Below, in pieces: positions 17,901 through 27,047 of a stretch of 64,000 bases of DNA. The stretch spans positions 39,276-103,275 of the forward strand of contig DAIRSI010000012.1 of the NCBI GenBank assembly GCA_036804505.1. Direction: 5' to 3'. Source of the DNA: Phocaeicola_A sp036804505. GTDB taxonomy: Bacteria > Bacteroidota > Bacteroidia > Bacteroidales > Bacteroidaceae. The notes below the pieces were generated by a model. It made no database searches. It saw only the letters and a program-made list of their open reading frames with translations, and had not been told where the DNA came from. A program made the position numbers and the translations under genes. How positions within the stretch are numbered: the stretch's first letter is position 1; the number at the start of each line of letters is the position of its first letter.

Positions 17901-17931
17901 TTTGAGATATCCCTAAAAAGAAGTAATTTAG
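17901..17931 (+). promoter_or_regulatory. Candidate gyrA promoter
   Basis: TTTG (17901-17904) and TAATTTAG (17924-17931), one base off TAnnTTTG, are 19 bases apart, the normal spacing. It lies 48 bases before gyrA. Confidence 0.4.
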
Positions 17932-17979
17932 CATGATTTTTACGAAATACAGCAAATGTTAAATTAATTATTTTCCTAA

Positions 17980-20502
17980 ATGCTTGAACAAGACAGAATT
18001 ATAAAAATAAACATCGAGGAAGAAATGAAAACTTCATACATTGATTATTCAATGTCTGTGATTGTTGCTCGTGCTCTTCCTGATGTAAGAGATGGTTTTA
18101 AACCCGTTCATCGTAGAATCCTTTTTGGGATGATGGAACTTGGAAATACGTCCGATAAACCGCATAAGAAATCAGCGAGAATTGTCGGTGAGGTTTTAGG
18201 TAAGTATCATCCTCATGGAGATTCTTCCGTTTATGGGGCTTTAGTAAGAATGGCTCAGGATTGGGCTATGAGGTATCCATTAGTTGATGGTCAGGGTAAC
18301 TTCGGTTCAATAGATGGTGACAGTGCTGCAGCTATGCGTTATACAGAAGCGCGACTGGAAAAAATAGGGGAGGACATGATGCAGGATCTTTATAAAGAAA
18401 CTGTAGATATGCAACCTAATTTTGATGACACACTGAAAGAACCTACCGTTTTACCTACCCGAATACCTAATTTGTTGGTAAACGGAGCTTCAGGTATTGC
18501 TGTAGGTATGGCTACAAATATGCCTACTCACAACCTTGGGGAAGTCATTGATGCTTGTATTGCATATATTGATGATAATGACATTGATATTGATGGATTG
18601 ATGAAATTTGTCAAAGCTCCTGATTTCCCGACAGGTGGATATATATATGGAATAAGAGGAGTAAGGGATGCCTATGAAACGGGTCGTGGCAGAATTATTA
18701 TGCGTGCAAAAGCTGAAATAGAATCAACTTCTTCACATGATAAGATTATCGTGTCCGAAATCCCATACGGTGTTAACAAGGCGGAACTTATTAAATACAT
18801 AGCAGATTTAGTTAAGGAAAAGAAAATTGATGGCATTACAAATGCGAATGATGAATCGGATAGAGAGGGTATGCGCATTGTTATTGATGTAAGTAAAGAT
18901 GCTAATGCAAATGTAGTATTAAACAAATTGTTTAAAATGACCCAGTTGCAGACATCTTTCAGTGTTAATAACATTGCTCTGGTTCATGGTCGCCCAAAGA
19001 TTCTGTCCTTAAAGGATTGTATCAAGTATTTTGTAGAGCATAGACATGATGTGGTTATCCGTCGCACTGAATATGACTTGCGTAAGTCCAAAGAACGTGC
19101 ACACATTCTTGAAGGCTTAATAGTAGCCTCGGATAATATAGATGAAGTTGTACATATTATTAAGTCTGCTTCGACTCCAAACGATGCTATTTCAGGTTTG
19201 ATGAATCGTTTTAATTTGTCAGATATTCAATCAAAGGCCATTGTCGAGATGCGCTTGCGCCAGTTAACCGGCCTTATGCAAGATCAGTTGCATGCTGAAT
19301 ATGATGACTTAATGAAATTGATCGAATATTTGGAACAAATACTTAATGACCCTGAACTTTGTAAAAAGGTTATAAAAGACGAACTTGTAGAAGTTAAAGA
19401 AAAATATGGAGATCCCCGTCGTACGGTTGTTGTTCCAAGTTCAGAGGAATTTGATCCGGAAGATTTCTATTCAGATGATGATATGGTAATCACAATTTCT
19501 CATTTGGGTTATATCAAACGTACTCCGTTGACGGAATTTAGAACCCAGAACAGAGGCGGAGTAGGGGCAAAGGGTAGTGAGACACGTGATGAAGATTTTG
19601 TTGAAAATATTTATCCAGCAACTATGCACAATATGATGCTCTTCTTTACTCAAAAGGGTAAGTGCTATTGGTTGAAAGTATATGATATTCCAGAAGGAAC
19701 TAAGAATTCTAAAGGAAGAGCTATACAGAATCTTTTGAATATTGATTCAGACGATGCAGTGAATGCTGTTATTCATGTTAAGAATTTAACTGATCAAGAT
19801 TTTATTTTGAGTCATTATTTAATTTTCTGTACACAGAATGGTGTTATTAAGAAAACTTGTTTGGAGCAGTATTCTCGTCCGCGTCAAAACGGCGTAATAG
19901 CAATAAATATTCGTGAAGATGACAAAGTTGTTGACGTTGTGATGACCAATGGTTCTGATGAGATTATTATTGCAGACAGGAATGGAAGGGCAATCAGATT
20001 TAATGAAAGTGCAGTTCGTGAAATGGGACGAACCGCTACCGGTGTGAGAGGCATGACATTGGATTCCGATGATCAGGTTATAGGTATGATATGCATACAT
20101 GATCCAGAGAATGAAACAATCATGGTTGTATCTGAACAAGGATATGGAAAACGTTCTGATGTAGAGGATTATCGTGTAACAAATCGTGGATGCAAAGGTG
20201 TCAAGACTCTCAATATAACAGAAAAAACTGGAAAACTGGTGGCAATTAAAAATGTAACTGATGATAATGACTTGATGATTATTAATAAATCAGGAATAGC
20301 CATTAGGATTAAAGTATCCAATGTCAGGGTTATGGGCAGAGCAACTCAAGGTGTACGCCTGATTAATCTTGAGAAGCGTAATGATGAAATCAGTTCGGTA
20401 TGTAAAGTAGAATCTGAAGTTGAAGAGGAACCGCAAATAGCGGATCATGAAGACAATGCTGAAATACAGATAGATGATTCCAATGATAATATGAACAATT
20501 AA
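17980..20502 (+). CDS. gyrA: DNA gyrase subunit A
   Basis: An 840-residue type IIA topoisomerase A subunit. The catalytic Tyr121 is in AAMRYTEARL, the quinolone-determining stretch is PHGDSSVYGALVRM, with Ser82 and Gly86 at the positions of E. coli Ser83 and Asp87. The C-terminal beta-pinwheel carries the GyrA box QNRGGVG, which separates it from ParC. An acidic tail (about 810-840) closes the protein. With GyrB (not in the window) it introduces negative supercoils. The next gene starts 11 bases later. Confidence 0.95.
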   Translation: MLEQDRIIKINIEEEMKTSYIDYSMSVIVARALPDVRDGFKPVHRRILFGMMELGNTSDKPHKKSARIVGEVLGKYHPHGDSSVYGALVRMAQDWAMRYPLVDGQGNFGSIDGDSAAAMRYTEARLEKIGEDMMQDLYKETVDMQPNFDDTLKEPTVLPTRIPNLLVNGASGIAVGMATNMPTHNLGEVIDACIAYIDDNDIDIDGLMKFVKAPDFPTGGYIYGIRGVRDAYETGRGRIIMRAKAEIESTSSHDKIIVSEIPYGVNKAELIKYIADLVKEKKIDGITNANDESDREGMRIVIDVSKDANANVVLNKLFKMTQLQTSFSVNNIALVHGRPKILSLKDCIKYFVEHRHDVVIRRTEYDLRKSKERAHILEGLIVASDNIDEVVHIIKSASTPNDAISGLMNRFNLSDIQSKAIVEMRLRQLTGLMQDQLHAEYDDLMKLIEYLEQILNDPELCKKVIKDELVEVKEKYGDPRRTVVVPSSEEFDPEDFYSDDDMVITISHLGYIKRTPLTEFRTQNRGGVGAKGSETRDEDFVENIYPATMHNMMLFFTQKGKCYWLKVYDIPEGTKNSKGRAIQNLLNIDSDDAVNAVIHVKNLTDQDFILSHYLIFCTQNGVIKKTCLEQYSRPRQNGVIAINIREDDKVVDVVMTNGSDEIIIADRNGRAIRFNESAVREMGRTATGVRGMTLDSDDQVIGMICIHDPENETIMVVSEQGYGKRSDVEDYRVTNRGCKGVKTLNITEKTGKLVAIKNVTDDNDLMIINKSGIAIRIKVSNVRVMGRATQGVRLINLEKRNDEISSVCKVESEVEEEPQIADHEDNAEIQIDDSNDNMNN

Positions 20503-20513
20503 TTTTATAGAGT

Positions 20514-21728
20514 ATGAAAAAATTATTATTTTCAGTTGTTTTATTTACTGTTTCTTTTGTAGCTGCAGTTGCACAGGAAAGTAAAGTAAAGGAAGCAAAA
20601 AGTATTGCTGATGCGGGAAAAGATTTCGCTCAAGCAGAAAAATTGATCGATGAGGCAATGCAAAGTCCTGAAACAAAGGATGATGCAAATACCTGGAACG
20701 TTGCTGGAGCCATCCAGAAGTTAATTAATGAAAAGGAGAATAAGAGCATGTTTCTTAAACAGCCTTATGACACTTTGAAATTATATGGTAGCATTTATAA
20801 AATGTTTGACTATTATTTCAAGTGTGATGAATTAGCTCAGAAGCCTGATGAAAAGGGTAAAATCAAAAATAAATTCAGAAAAGCCAATGCTGAAACTTTA
20901 AAAGGCGATCGTGGCAATTTGATTAATGGAGGTATTAACTTCTATAATGAAAATAAGAATGAAGAAGCCTACAAATATTTTTCAATGTATATTGAATCAG
21001 CAAAGCATCCTATGTTTGAGAAAGAAAATTTCATGAAAACAGATACATTGTTGAGTCAAGTTGCTTATTACGCTTGTCTGGTAGCTTCTAGAATGAACGA
21101 CAATAATAAGATTTTGAAATATGCTTCTATTGCTGCTACTGATAAAGAGTATGGGAAATACGGAAAAGAGTTTGAAGCAAGTGCTTATAAAGCTTTAGGT
21201 GATACTGTAAAATGGGTAGCCAGTTTAAAGGAAGGTATTGACAAATTTCCAGATGATCAGTATTTTTTTGGTAATTTGATCGATTATTATAGTAATAGCA
21301 AAAAGAATGATGAAGCAATGAAATTTGCTGATGAAATGATTGCTAAAGATCCGAATAAACCATTTAATTCTTTTGTTAAGGGATATCTTTATCAAAATGT
21401 TAAAGATTGGGATAATGCAATTGAGGCTTACAAAAAAGCAATTTCTTTAGATTCGAAGTATGCTCAGGCATATTCTAATCTAGGTCTGACATACTGTCAA
21501 AGAGCAATTGATTTTGGTGAAAAAGCTTGTACAGATTTAAATAATCCTCAGTATAAAAAAGATCAGGAAACATTAAAAGGCTTTTATCAAGCAGCTCTTC
21601 CTTTTTATGTAAAAGCTCGTGAATTGAAATCAGATGACAAATCATTGTGGTTAAACGGTCTATATACAATATATTATAAATTGAATATGGAAAAAGAATT
21701 CAAAGAGATGGAAGCTTTAATGAAATAA
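20514..21728 (+). CDS. Periplasmic TPR-repeat protein
   Basis: A 404-residue protein with a signal peptide (MKKLLFSVVLFTVSFVAAVAQ) and tetratricopeptide repeats, clearest around residues 270-360 (FVKGYLYQNVKDWDNAIEAY, then KYAQAYSNLGLTYCQRAI). TPRs mediate protein contacts; the partner is not evident. The gene follows gyrA by 11 bases and is probably cotranscribed, yet the pairing of a cytoplasmic topoisomerase and an envelope protein gives no functional hint. A strong terminator follows. Confidence 0.8.
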   Translation: MKKLLFSVVLFTVSFVAAVAQESKVKEAKSIADAGKDFAQAEKLIDEAMQSPETKDDANTWNVAGAIQKLINEKENKSMFLKQPYDTLKLYGSIYKMFDYYFKCDELAQKPDEKGKIKNKFRKANAETLKGDRGNLINGGINFYNENKNEEAYKYFSMYIESAKHPMFEKENFMKTDTLLSQVAYYACLVASRMNDNNKILKYASIAATDKEYGKYGKEFEASAYKALGDTVKWVASLKEGIDKFPDDQYFFGNLIDYYSNSKKNDEAMKFADEMIAKDPNKPFNSFVKGYLYQNVKDWDNAIEAYKKAISLDSKYAQAYSNLGLTYCQRAIDFGEKACTDLNNPQYKKDQETLKGFYQAALPFYVKARELKSDDKSLWLNGLYTIYYKLNMEKEFKEMEALMK

Positions 21729-21750
21729 TCTTTTCTATAGAATAAAAATA

Positions 21751-21787
21751 AAGCCATTGATATATATTTGTCAATGGCTTATTTTTT
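21751..21787 (+). terminator. Intrinsic terminator of gyrA-TPR unit
   Basis: A perfect 10-bp stem, AAGCCATTGA with TCAATGGCTT (21751-21780), with a 10-base loop and then ATTTTTT. It lies 22 bases after the TPR gene. Confidence 0.85.
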
Positions 21788-21931
21788 ATGTTATATCTTT
21801 CATTGGTTTCTATTGTTTTATTTATATCTAATTGAATAGATTATAATTATTTCTAATCAGTATTATGTTTAATTTAAAATGCGAAATTATTATTACTAAT
21901 AATATAAATACTCCTATTATTTGCCTTCTAC

Positions 21932-21954
21932 AAAAACAAGATAGTTTGTCTTGT
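21932..21954 (-). terminator. Weak terminator of the Bat operon
   Basis: On the minus strand ACAAGA and TCTTGT form a 6-bp stem with a 7-base loop, followed by five T. It lies just after the PAP2 gene stop. Confidence 0.45.
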
Positions 21955-21960
21955 AGATAA

Positions 21961-22650
21961 TTAAAGCGTTGAAAGAACTATTATACTGAGGAAAGACAAA
22001 TAAAAAATAAGAAGAAGGAAATTAATATCTGAAATCAGATAACCTGAAGATGAATATGCTGTAGAATGCCATACGTTGTTCTCTCCAATTTTATTCTTAA
22101 TCTTTTTATATAAAAGATATACCGAAATACCTACTACAATTCCAACTAAAGCACCGCAAATAACATCGCCAAAATAATGTACGCCTAAATATATTCTAGA
22201 ATAAGAATTAAGTATAGCCCAAATTAATGCAGTAAAGGAAAGATATTTATTTTTTATTATTAAAGAAATAAAAACAAAAGTACTGAAAGTATTAGCTGCA
22301 TGGCTTGACATAAATCCAAATTTACCACCTCTATAGCCATCAACTATATCAACTATGTACATTATTGTTGAATCTTGCGTTGGGCGTAATCGGTGAAATA
22401 ATGGTTTACATATACCAGAAGTTATTTGATCTGATAATGCAATTACAAGTGCTAACATTATAATGGTGAGTAAAATACTTTTCCACCTATTGTTTCTAAT
22501 AATGACGTATAACAAACAAACAGCAACAGGTATCCATGTCCATGTTTCTGTAATGAACATCATTATCTTATCTAATGTCAATGAATCACTGCCGTTTAAT
22601 GATAAGGTAATCGTTTGATCCTGATTTATAAGCCTATATAAATCAATCAT
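21961..22650 (-). CDS. PAP2-family membrane phosphatase
   Basis: A 229-residue integral membrane protein with about six helices and the three PAP2 motifs: KPLFHRLRP, SSHAANTF and SRIYLGVHYFGD, so the catalytic histidines and arginine are intact. The family removes phosphate from lipids such as undecaprenyl pyrophosphate, phosphatidic acid or lipid A. It is the last gene of the Bat operon, seven bases after batE, which suggests coexpression with the envelope-stress machinery. The exact lipid substrate is not decidable from sequence. Confidence 0.82.
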   Translation of the reverse strand: MIDLYRLINQDQTITLSLNGSDSLTLDKIMMFITETWTWIPVAVCLLYVIIRNNRWKSILLTIIMLALVIALSDQITSGICKPLFHRLRPTQDSTIMYIVDIVDGYRGGKFGFMSSHAANTFSTFVFISLIIKNKYLSFTALIWAILNSYSRIYLGVHYFGDVICGALVGIVVGISVYLLYKKIKNKIGENNVWHSTAYSSSGYLISDINFLLLIFYLSFLSIIVLSTL

Positions 22651-22657
22651 AATTGAA

Positions 22658-23455
22658 TTATATTATTTCTACATTTTTCGTTTGTATCCAACCCACATTT
22701 CCATCTTCCATTTGAATTTCTTTCCAACCTTTCATCGTATTATCTTTAATAAAGACCTTTGTTCCTTCATGTAAAATGAATAAATCGGTTCCACTTTCAT
22801 TCGGTGTGCTTTTAATTGTAACACTGGGGGAAATAATGATAGCACCAGTTCGGTTTATTTGGCTATCTTTCAAATTGAAAGCAAAAATATTTGAACATAC
22901 TGAAATCGTTAGGAAAAGTATGGAAGAAAAGAATCCTATTTTCTTATATTTCATTTGTTTAGAAAAAAAGTAAAGGATAAAACAACCTATTGATAGAATA
23001 AAGGTCAATATTCCTAATATAGCCCATTTATCTACACTATACCAATGTGCAATTGATTTTATCCAAGTTATGTAAAAAACTTCCCTTATAGGATTTATCT
23101 TGTCTATAGTTTTGCTTCTAGCCATATCTAAATTAAATCGAACATCTTTATCGCCAGGATTCAGAAGCAAGGCACGTTCATAATTTATAATGGCTTTAGC
23201 AATTTTATCATTTTTATAGTAGCTATTACCTAGATTATAATATATGGCAGTAGATTCCCCCTGGCTCTTTAAAATGTTTTCATATATTTCAATAGCCAAA
23301 GAGTAATCTCCTTTTTGGTATGCACTGTCTCCTAATACCTTGGTGACATTCTTATTTGTGGAAAAATTTGAGTTTGCTAGTATGTTTGTTGAGAATAAGC
23401 AAACAATAATATATATAATTACTTTTTTCATTTTCGAAGGAATATTAATTTTCAT
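22658..23455 (-). CDS. batE: BatE, TPR and SH3-domain membrane protein
   Basis: A 265-residue protein: signal peptide, TPRs at about 40-115 (AYQKGDYSLAIEIYENILKS, AIYYNLGNSYYKNDKIAKAI), two membrane helices (about 140-190) and a C-terminal bacterial SH3-like domain (SVTIKSTPNESGTDLFILHE to NVGWIQT). This is the BatE architecture of the Bacteroides aerotolerance operon. It starts two bases after the batD stop; an internal ATG at 23431 would give a shorter signal peptide. Confidence 0.85.
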   Translation of the reverse strand: MKINIPSKMKKVIIYIIVCLFSTNILANSNFSTNKNVTKVLGDSAYQKGDYSLAIEIYENILKSQGESTAIYYNLGNSYYKNDKIAKAIINYERALLLNPGDKDVRFNLDMARSKTIDKINPIREVFYITWIKSIAHWYSVDKWAILGILTFILSIGCFILYFFSKQMKYKKIGFFSSILFLTISVCSNIFAFNLKDSQINRTGAIIISPSVTIKSTPNESGTDLFILHEGTKVFIKDNTMKGWKEIQMEDGNVGWIQTKNVEII

Positions 23456-23457
23456 AA

Positions 23458-25290
23458 TTATTTTATTGTATTTTCCATTTCAGTGATGGCATTCGCTGCT
23501 TTATCATAAACATTGTCCATTGCTTGATTAGGATCGCCAGGGGCATATCGGGCAAATTCACATTCATTCATGGCATTTAAATAACTTTTGATAAGCTCTT
23601 CCCCTACTCCATATTTTCGTAATTCGCTTTCAATATTGTCTTTTGACAATTGAGATAGTGGAATGTTTAACTTATCACTTACATAGCCCCATAGTGCTCG
23701 TAAAACCTCATCGTAAAATTCATTTTTCTTATTGTCTTGCAATAATGAACCAGCAGCTTTTAAGCGTTTTGTTGCAACCTTATTAGCTTTTTTATTTTTC
23801 ATTTTCGCGACATTAGCATTTTCAGCAATTTGCTTTCTATAAATAATAATAAATAGAACGAATAGAACTAATGGTACAATATAGCATAAGTAATACATGA
23901 AAGATCCGAAGAATGTATCTCCTAATTTATATACTGTATTATTATTTAATTTAATATATCTGATATCTTGCCCAAGCATTTGCACGTCTTCTTTGTTAGT
24001 AAAATCAGAAATGGCTTGAGATGCATTTCCATTGCCTTTTTCAACAGTGATTTCAAATTCTTTTGTTTGAATAGTTCTGTAACTTCGACTGTTTATATCA
24101 AAGTAGGTAAATTCAATTGCTGGAATTTTAAAGTTTCCTGGGTGTCGTGGAACTGCTAGATAGTCAATAATTTTGTTTCCTGTTAGTCCATTTTTCGTTA
24201 AAGAAAATTTGTCTGTTACTTTGGGATCATAAACCTCGAAATCCTTAGGAAAATTGACTTTTGGATTTCCAATTAATTTCATGTTTCCGGTACCTGAAAT
24301 TATTAATCTTAAAGTAAGAGCATCATTAGTTCGTACTTTATTACTATTTACAGATGAAGACAAGGTGAATTGTCCCACAGCTCCTCCAAATGATGCAGGT
24401 TTGTTTCCAGGAAGCGGGCTGACATGGATTGTAAGCTGCGGTGCCATGATTGACTTTTTAAATTCGGAGATATTTGTTCCACCATTAAAAAATGCATCGA
24501 AGGGATCTACAGATCCAAGTTCTTGTTCTATAATACCATCGAATTTAATTGAAGGTACAGTTAGTGTTCCTGTTTGCTGAGGAAACAAAACATACTGGCT
24601 CCAAACGACGGATTTATAATTTCTTCCATTAAAATGTTCTAAAGAAAAAGATTTACTTCTTGGCAATTCTACTTCCTGAGTATGGAAACCTTTCAAGTCG
24701 GGCATATTTCCGTTTAATTGCGTCAGATTTAATGTAGTATATACTTTGTAAGTAAGTAGTATTGCTTCTTGTTCATATACATTTGTTCTGCTAGCAGTTG
24801 CAGTTATAAACAGATCTTTACCCGAGATTCGACGTGATGTTGAAGAACTATTTTGTGTATTTTTATTATTGTTGTTATTATTATTATTGGATACAGAATG
24901 ATCTGGTGGTAATACTTTAATTCGCACAGAATTAGAGGTCATTGGTTTCCCTTCTGCTACAATTGTGGCTCCTGGTATAGAAAATGTGCCTGTTTTGCTT
25001 GCTTGCAAGATATAAGTAAATGTAATGGAACTACTGGATGAAACATTACCATTTATTATTTGAGTGCTACTTTGCTGGGAACGGCTCGGACCCATCAATA
25101 CTTCAAATCCATTAATAGAAGGAGCCCTAAAATTTGATACTTTCTGAGTGTTGATTGTGTAGCAGAGTCTGAATTGATCTCCACTGACTACCGCATCAGG
25201 TGCATCAGTCCGAAAAGACAACTTATCTGCCATTGCGTAGAAGTTGCCTATCAATAAAATATATAGAAGAATAGCTCTTTTCATGATCAT
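23458..25290 (-). CDS. batD: BatD, large periplasmic membrane-anchored protein
   Basis: A 610-residue BatD-family (oxygen tolerance) protein: signal peptide ending near NFYAMA, several beta-rich domains (about 20-430) typical of BatD, an asparagine run near residue 140, one membrane helix (about 465-490) and a basic helical cytoplasmic tail. Known Bat proteins form a membrane complex with BatA and BatB that supports survival in oxygen and stress. The start is the ATG at 25290, 11 bases after batC; 25284 is also possible. Confidence 0.87.
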   Translation of the reverse strand: MIMKRAILLYILLIGNFYAMADKLSFRTDAPDAVVSGDQFRLCYTINTQKVSNFRAPSINGFEVLMGPSRSQQSSTQIINGNVSSSSSITFTYILQASKTGTFSIPGATIVAEGKPMTSNSVRIKVLPPDHSVSNNNNNNNNKNTQNSSSTSRRISGKDLFITATASRTNVYEQEAILLTYKVYTTLNLTQLNGNMPDLKGFHTQEVELPRSKSFSLEHFNGRNYKSVVWSQYVLFPQQTGTLTVPSIKFDGIIEQELGSVDPFDAFFNGGTNISEFKKSIMAPQLTIHVSPLPGNKPASFGGAVGQFTLSSSVNSNKVRTNDALTLRLIISGTGNMKLIGNPKVNFPKDFEVYDPKVTDKFSLTKNGLTGNKIIDYLAVPRHPGNFKIPAIEFTYFDINSRSYRTIQTKEFEITVEKGNGNASQAISDFTNKEDVQMLGQDIRYIKLNNNTVYKLGDTFFGSFMYYLCYIVPLVLFVLFIIIYRKQIAENANVAKMKNKKANKVATKRLKAAGSLLQDNKKNEFYDEVLRALWGYVSDKLNIPLSQLSKDNIESELRKYGVGEELIKSYLNAMNECEFARYAPGDPNQAMDNVYDKAANAITEMENTIK

Positions 25291-25301
25291 GTTTATTTTT
25301 A

Positions 25302-25994
25302 TTACCAATCTTTTTCTAATTTTTTACCTCTTACCTGCATTTGTTTCTTTACTTTATTTTGCACGTTTTGTTCATCTTGCATTACAGCATTCAAAAGTTG
25401 TTCAGCATTCTCTTTAGACATTTGGTTCTGTTGATTTTGTTTTTGTTGCTGCTGTTTGTCATTCTTTTGATTCTGGTTTTGCTGATTTTTATTTTGATCC
25501 TTATTTTTGTCTTTATTTTTATCTTTTTTCTGGTTTTTGTCTTTATTCTTATCTTTGTTTTGTTGTTGATTCTTTAGCATTTTTTGTGCTAATGCAAGAT
25601 TATACCTAGTTTCATCATCTTTAGGATTATTACGCAATGATTTTTTATAGGCATCAATGCATTCCGGATATTGTTTATTAGCCTGCCAAATTACACCGAT
25701 GTTGTGATATATCTTTGCTAGTTTTTCTTTATCCTTAGTTGTGTTTATAGCATTAAGATACTGTTTCATTGCTTCTTTACCTTTTTGTTGCAATTGTAAT
25801 GCATTTCCTAAATTGTAAAGTCCTTCAGTTGAATTGGAATTAACATTCAAGGCTTTTCGATAGTCAATCTCTGCTTTTACGAATGTACTGTCTTTGAAAA
25901 GACGATTACCTCTTCTAATGAATGCTCGTTCATCCTTTTGCGCATAAACAGAAAACGAACTAATTAATAATATAATGGTTAATATATATTTCAT
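25302..25994 (-). CDS. batC: BatC, TPR protein with low-complexity tail
   Basis: A 230-residue protein with a signal peptide (MKYILTIILLISSFSVYA), two or three TPRs at about 28-135 and then a region of roughly 50 residues made almost only of Lys, Asn, Gln and Asp (about 135-190). A short C-terminal helix ends in KKLEKDW. Order and makeup match BatC, which interacts with BatB in the spirochaete Leptospira. The DNA of the low-complexity part is a degenerate repeat and may vary in length. Confidence 0.85.
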   Translation of the reverse strand: MKYILTIILLISSFSVYAQKDERAFIRRGNRLFKDSTFVKAEIDYRKALNVNSNSTEGLYNLGNALQLQQKGKEAMKQYLNAINTTKDKEKLAKIYHNIGVIWQANKQYPECIDAYKKSLRNNPKDDETRYNLALAQKMLKNQQQNKDKNKDKNQKKDKNKDKNKDQNKNQQNQNQKNDKQQQQKQNQQNQMSKENAEQLLNAVMQDEQNVQNKVKKQMQVRGKKLEKDW

Positions 25995-26006
25995 ATCATA
26001 ATACTT

Positions 26007-27035
26007 TTATCTTTCGCGAAATAAATGAATATTCTTGAATAAAGGATTTTTCTTTTCAAGAATGCCTACCTCAACAAACAGCAGAATTAAAATCAACCAA
26101 GCAACAGCTTGAAATTGCTCATCATATTCAGAATAAATAGTACTTTCAACATCCGATTTTGCCAATTTGTCAATTTCTGCGAGCAGAGATCTTTCTGCAG
26201 AACTAGTATTATCAACTCTTATATATGCTCCTTTTCCGGCCTGAGCAATCTGTTGGCACATTTGTTCATTCATTCTTGTAATGATAACATTTCCTTGTTC
26301 ATCTTTTCTATATTCGTCGTCTCTACCTTGTACAGGAATCGGTGTTCCGTCTTTGGAACCAACTCCCAATACATATATATGAATGCCTTTCTTAGCTGCC
26401 TCCTTGGCTGCTTCCATTGCGCCTTCCTCATGATTCTCACCATCAGTAATAATAACAATAGCTCTCTCCAACCCTTTTTGTGACGTAAAACTTCTCATTG
26501 CCAAAGTAATGGCACTTCCTATATCAGTTCCTTGGGTAGTAATCAAAGATGGACTAATAGAATTTAAAAACATTTTAGCTGATATGTAGTCTGTGGTAAT
26601 AGGTAACTGAGTAAAAGCCTCTCCTGCAAAAACTATCAAGCCTACTTTATCGCTTGTAAATTGATCAATCATTCTGGAAATTAGCATTTTTGATTTTTCA
26701 AGCCTATTTGGAGTAACATCTTTGGCCAACATTGAATTGGAAATGTCAAGAGCTACCATTGCTTCTACTCCTGTCCTTTTTACTTTTTCCATCTTTGATC
26801 CGAATTGAGGTCTCGCAAGCATAACTATTGTTAATGCAATGGCTGAAAAAGTCAGCCAAAATTTCACGTCCGGTCTGTATTTTGATACACCAGGCATTAG
26901 ATTTTTCAAGAGATTCAGGTCTCCGTATTTTTTTATGTTTTTTCTTCTTTTGTAATTGGAGTAGAGATAGAATACAGCCAATAAGGGCAGAAGAAATAAC
27001 AGATATAAATATAATGGATTTTCAAATTGAAACAT
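26007..27035 (-). CDS. batB: BatB, von Willebrand A-domain membrane protein
   Basis: A 342-residue protein: two N-terminal helices, a VWA domain (about 88-290) facing the periplasm and a C-terminal helix near 310-330. The metal-ion-dependent adhesion site is intact: DISNSM, the conserved Thr in TTQGTD and the Asp of ITDGENHE. VWA proteins bind partners through a divalent cation. It is adjacent to paralogous batA, 12 bases apart. Confidence 0.9.
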   Translation of the reverse strand: MFQFENPLYLYLLFLLPLLAVFYLYSNYKRRKNIKKYGDLNLLKNLMPGVSKYRPDVKFWLTFSAIALTIVMLARPQFGSKMEKVKRTGVEAMVALDISNSMLAKDVTPNRLEKSKMLISRMIDQFTSDKVGLIVFAGEAFTQLPITTDYISAKMFLNSISPSLITTQGTDIGSAITLAMRSFTSQKGLERAIVIITDGENHEEGAMEAAKEAAKKGIHIYVLGVGSKDGTPIPVQGRDDEYRKDEQGNVIITRMNEQMCQQIAQAGKGAYIRVDNTSSAERSLLAEIDKLAKSDVESTIYSEYDEQFQAVAWLILILLFVEVGILEKKNPLFKNIHLFRER

Positions 27036-27047
27036 AATAGTTCTTTT

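Noticed and set aside
25341..25577. Hydrophobic plus-strand open frame
   Set aside because: It is the antisense of the BatC Lys/Asn/Gln repeat, whose complement reads as Leu/Ile/Phe; no promoter or start site.
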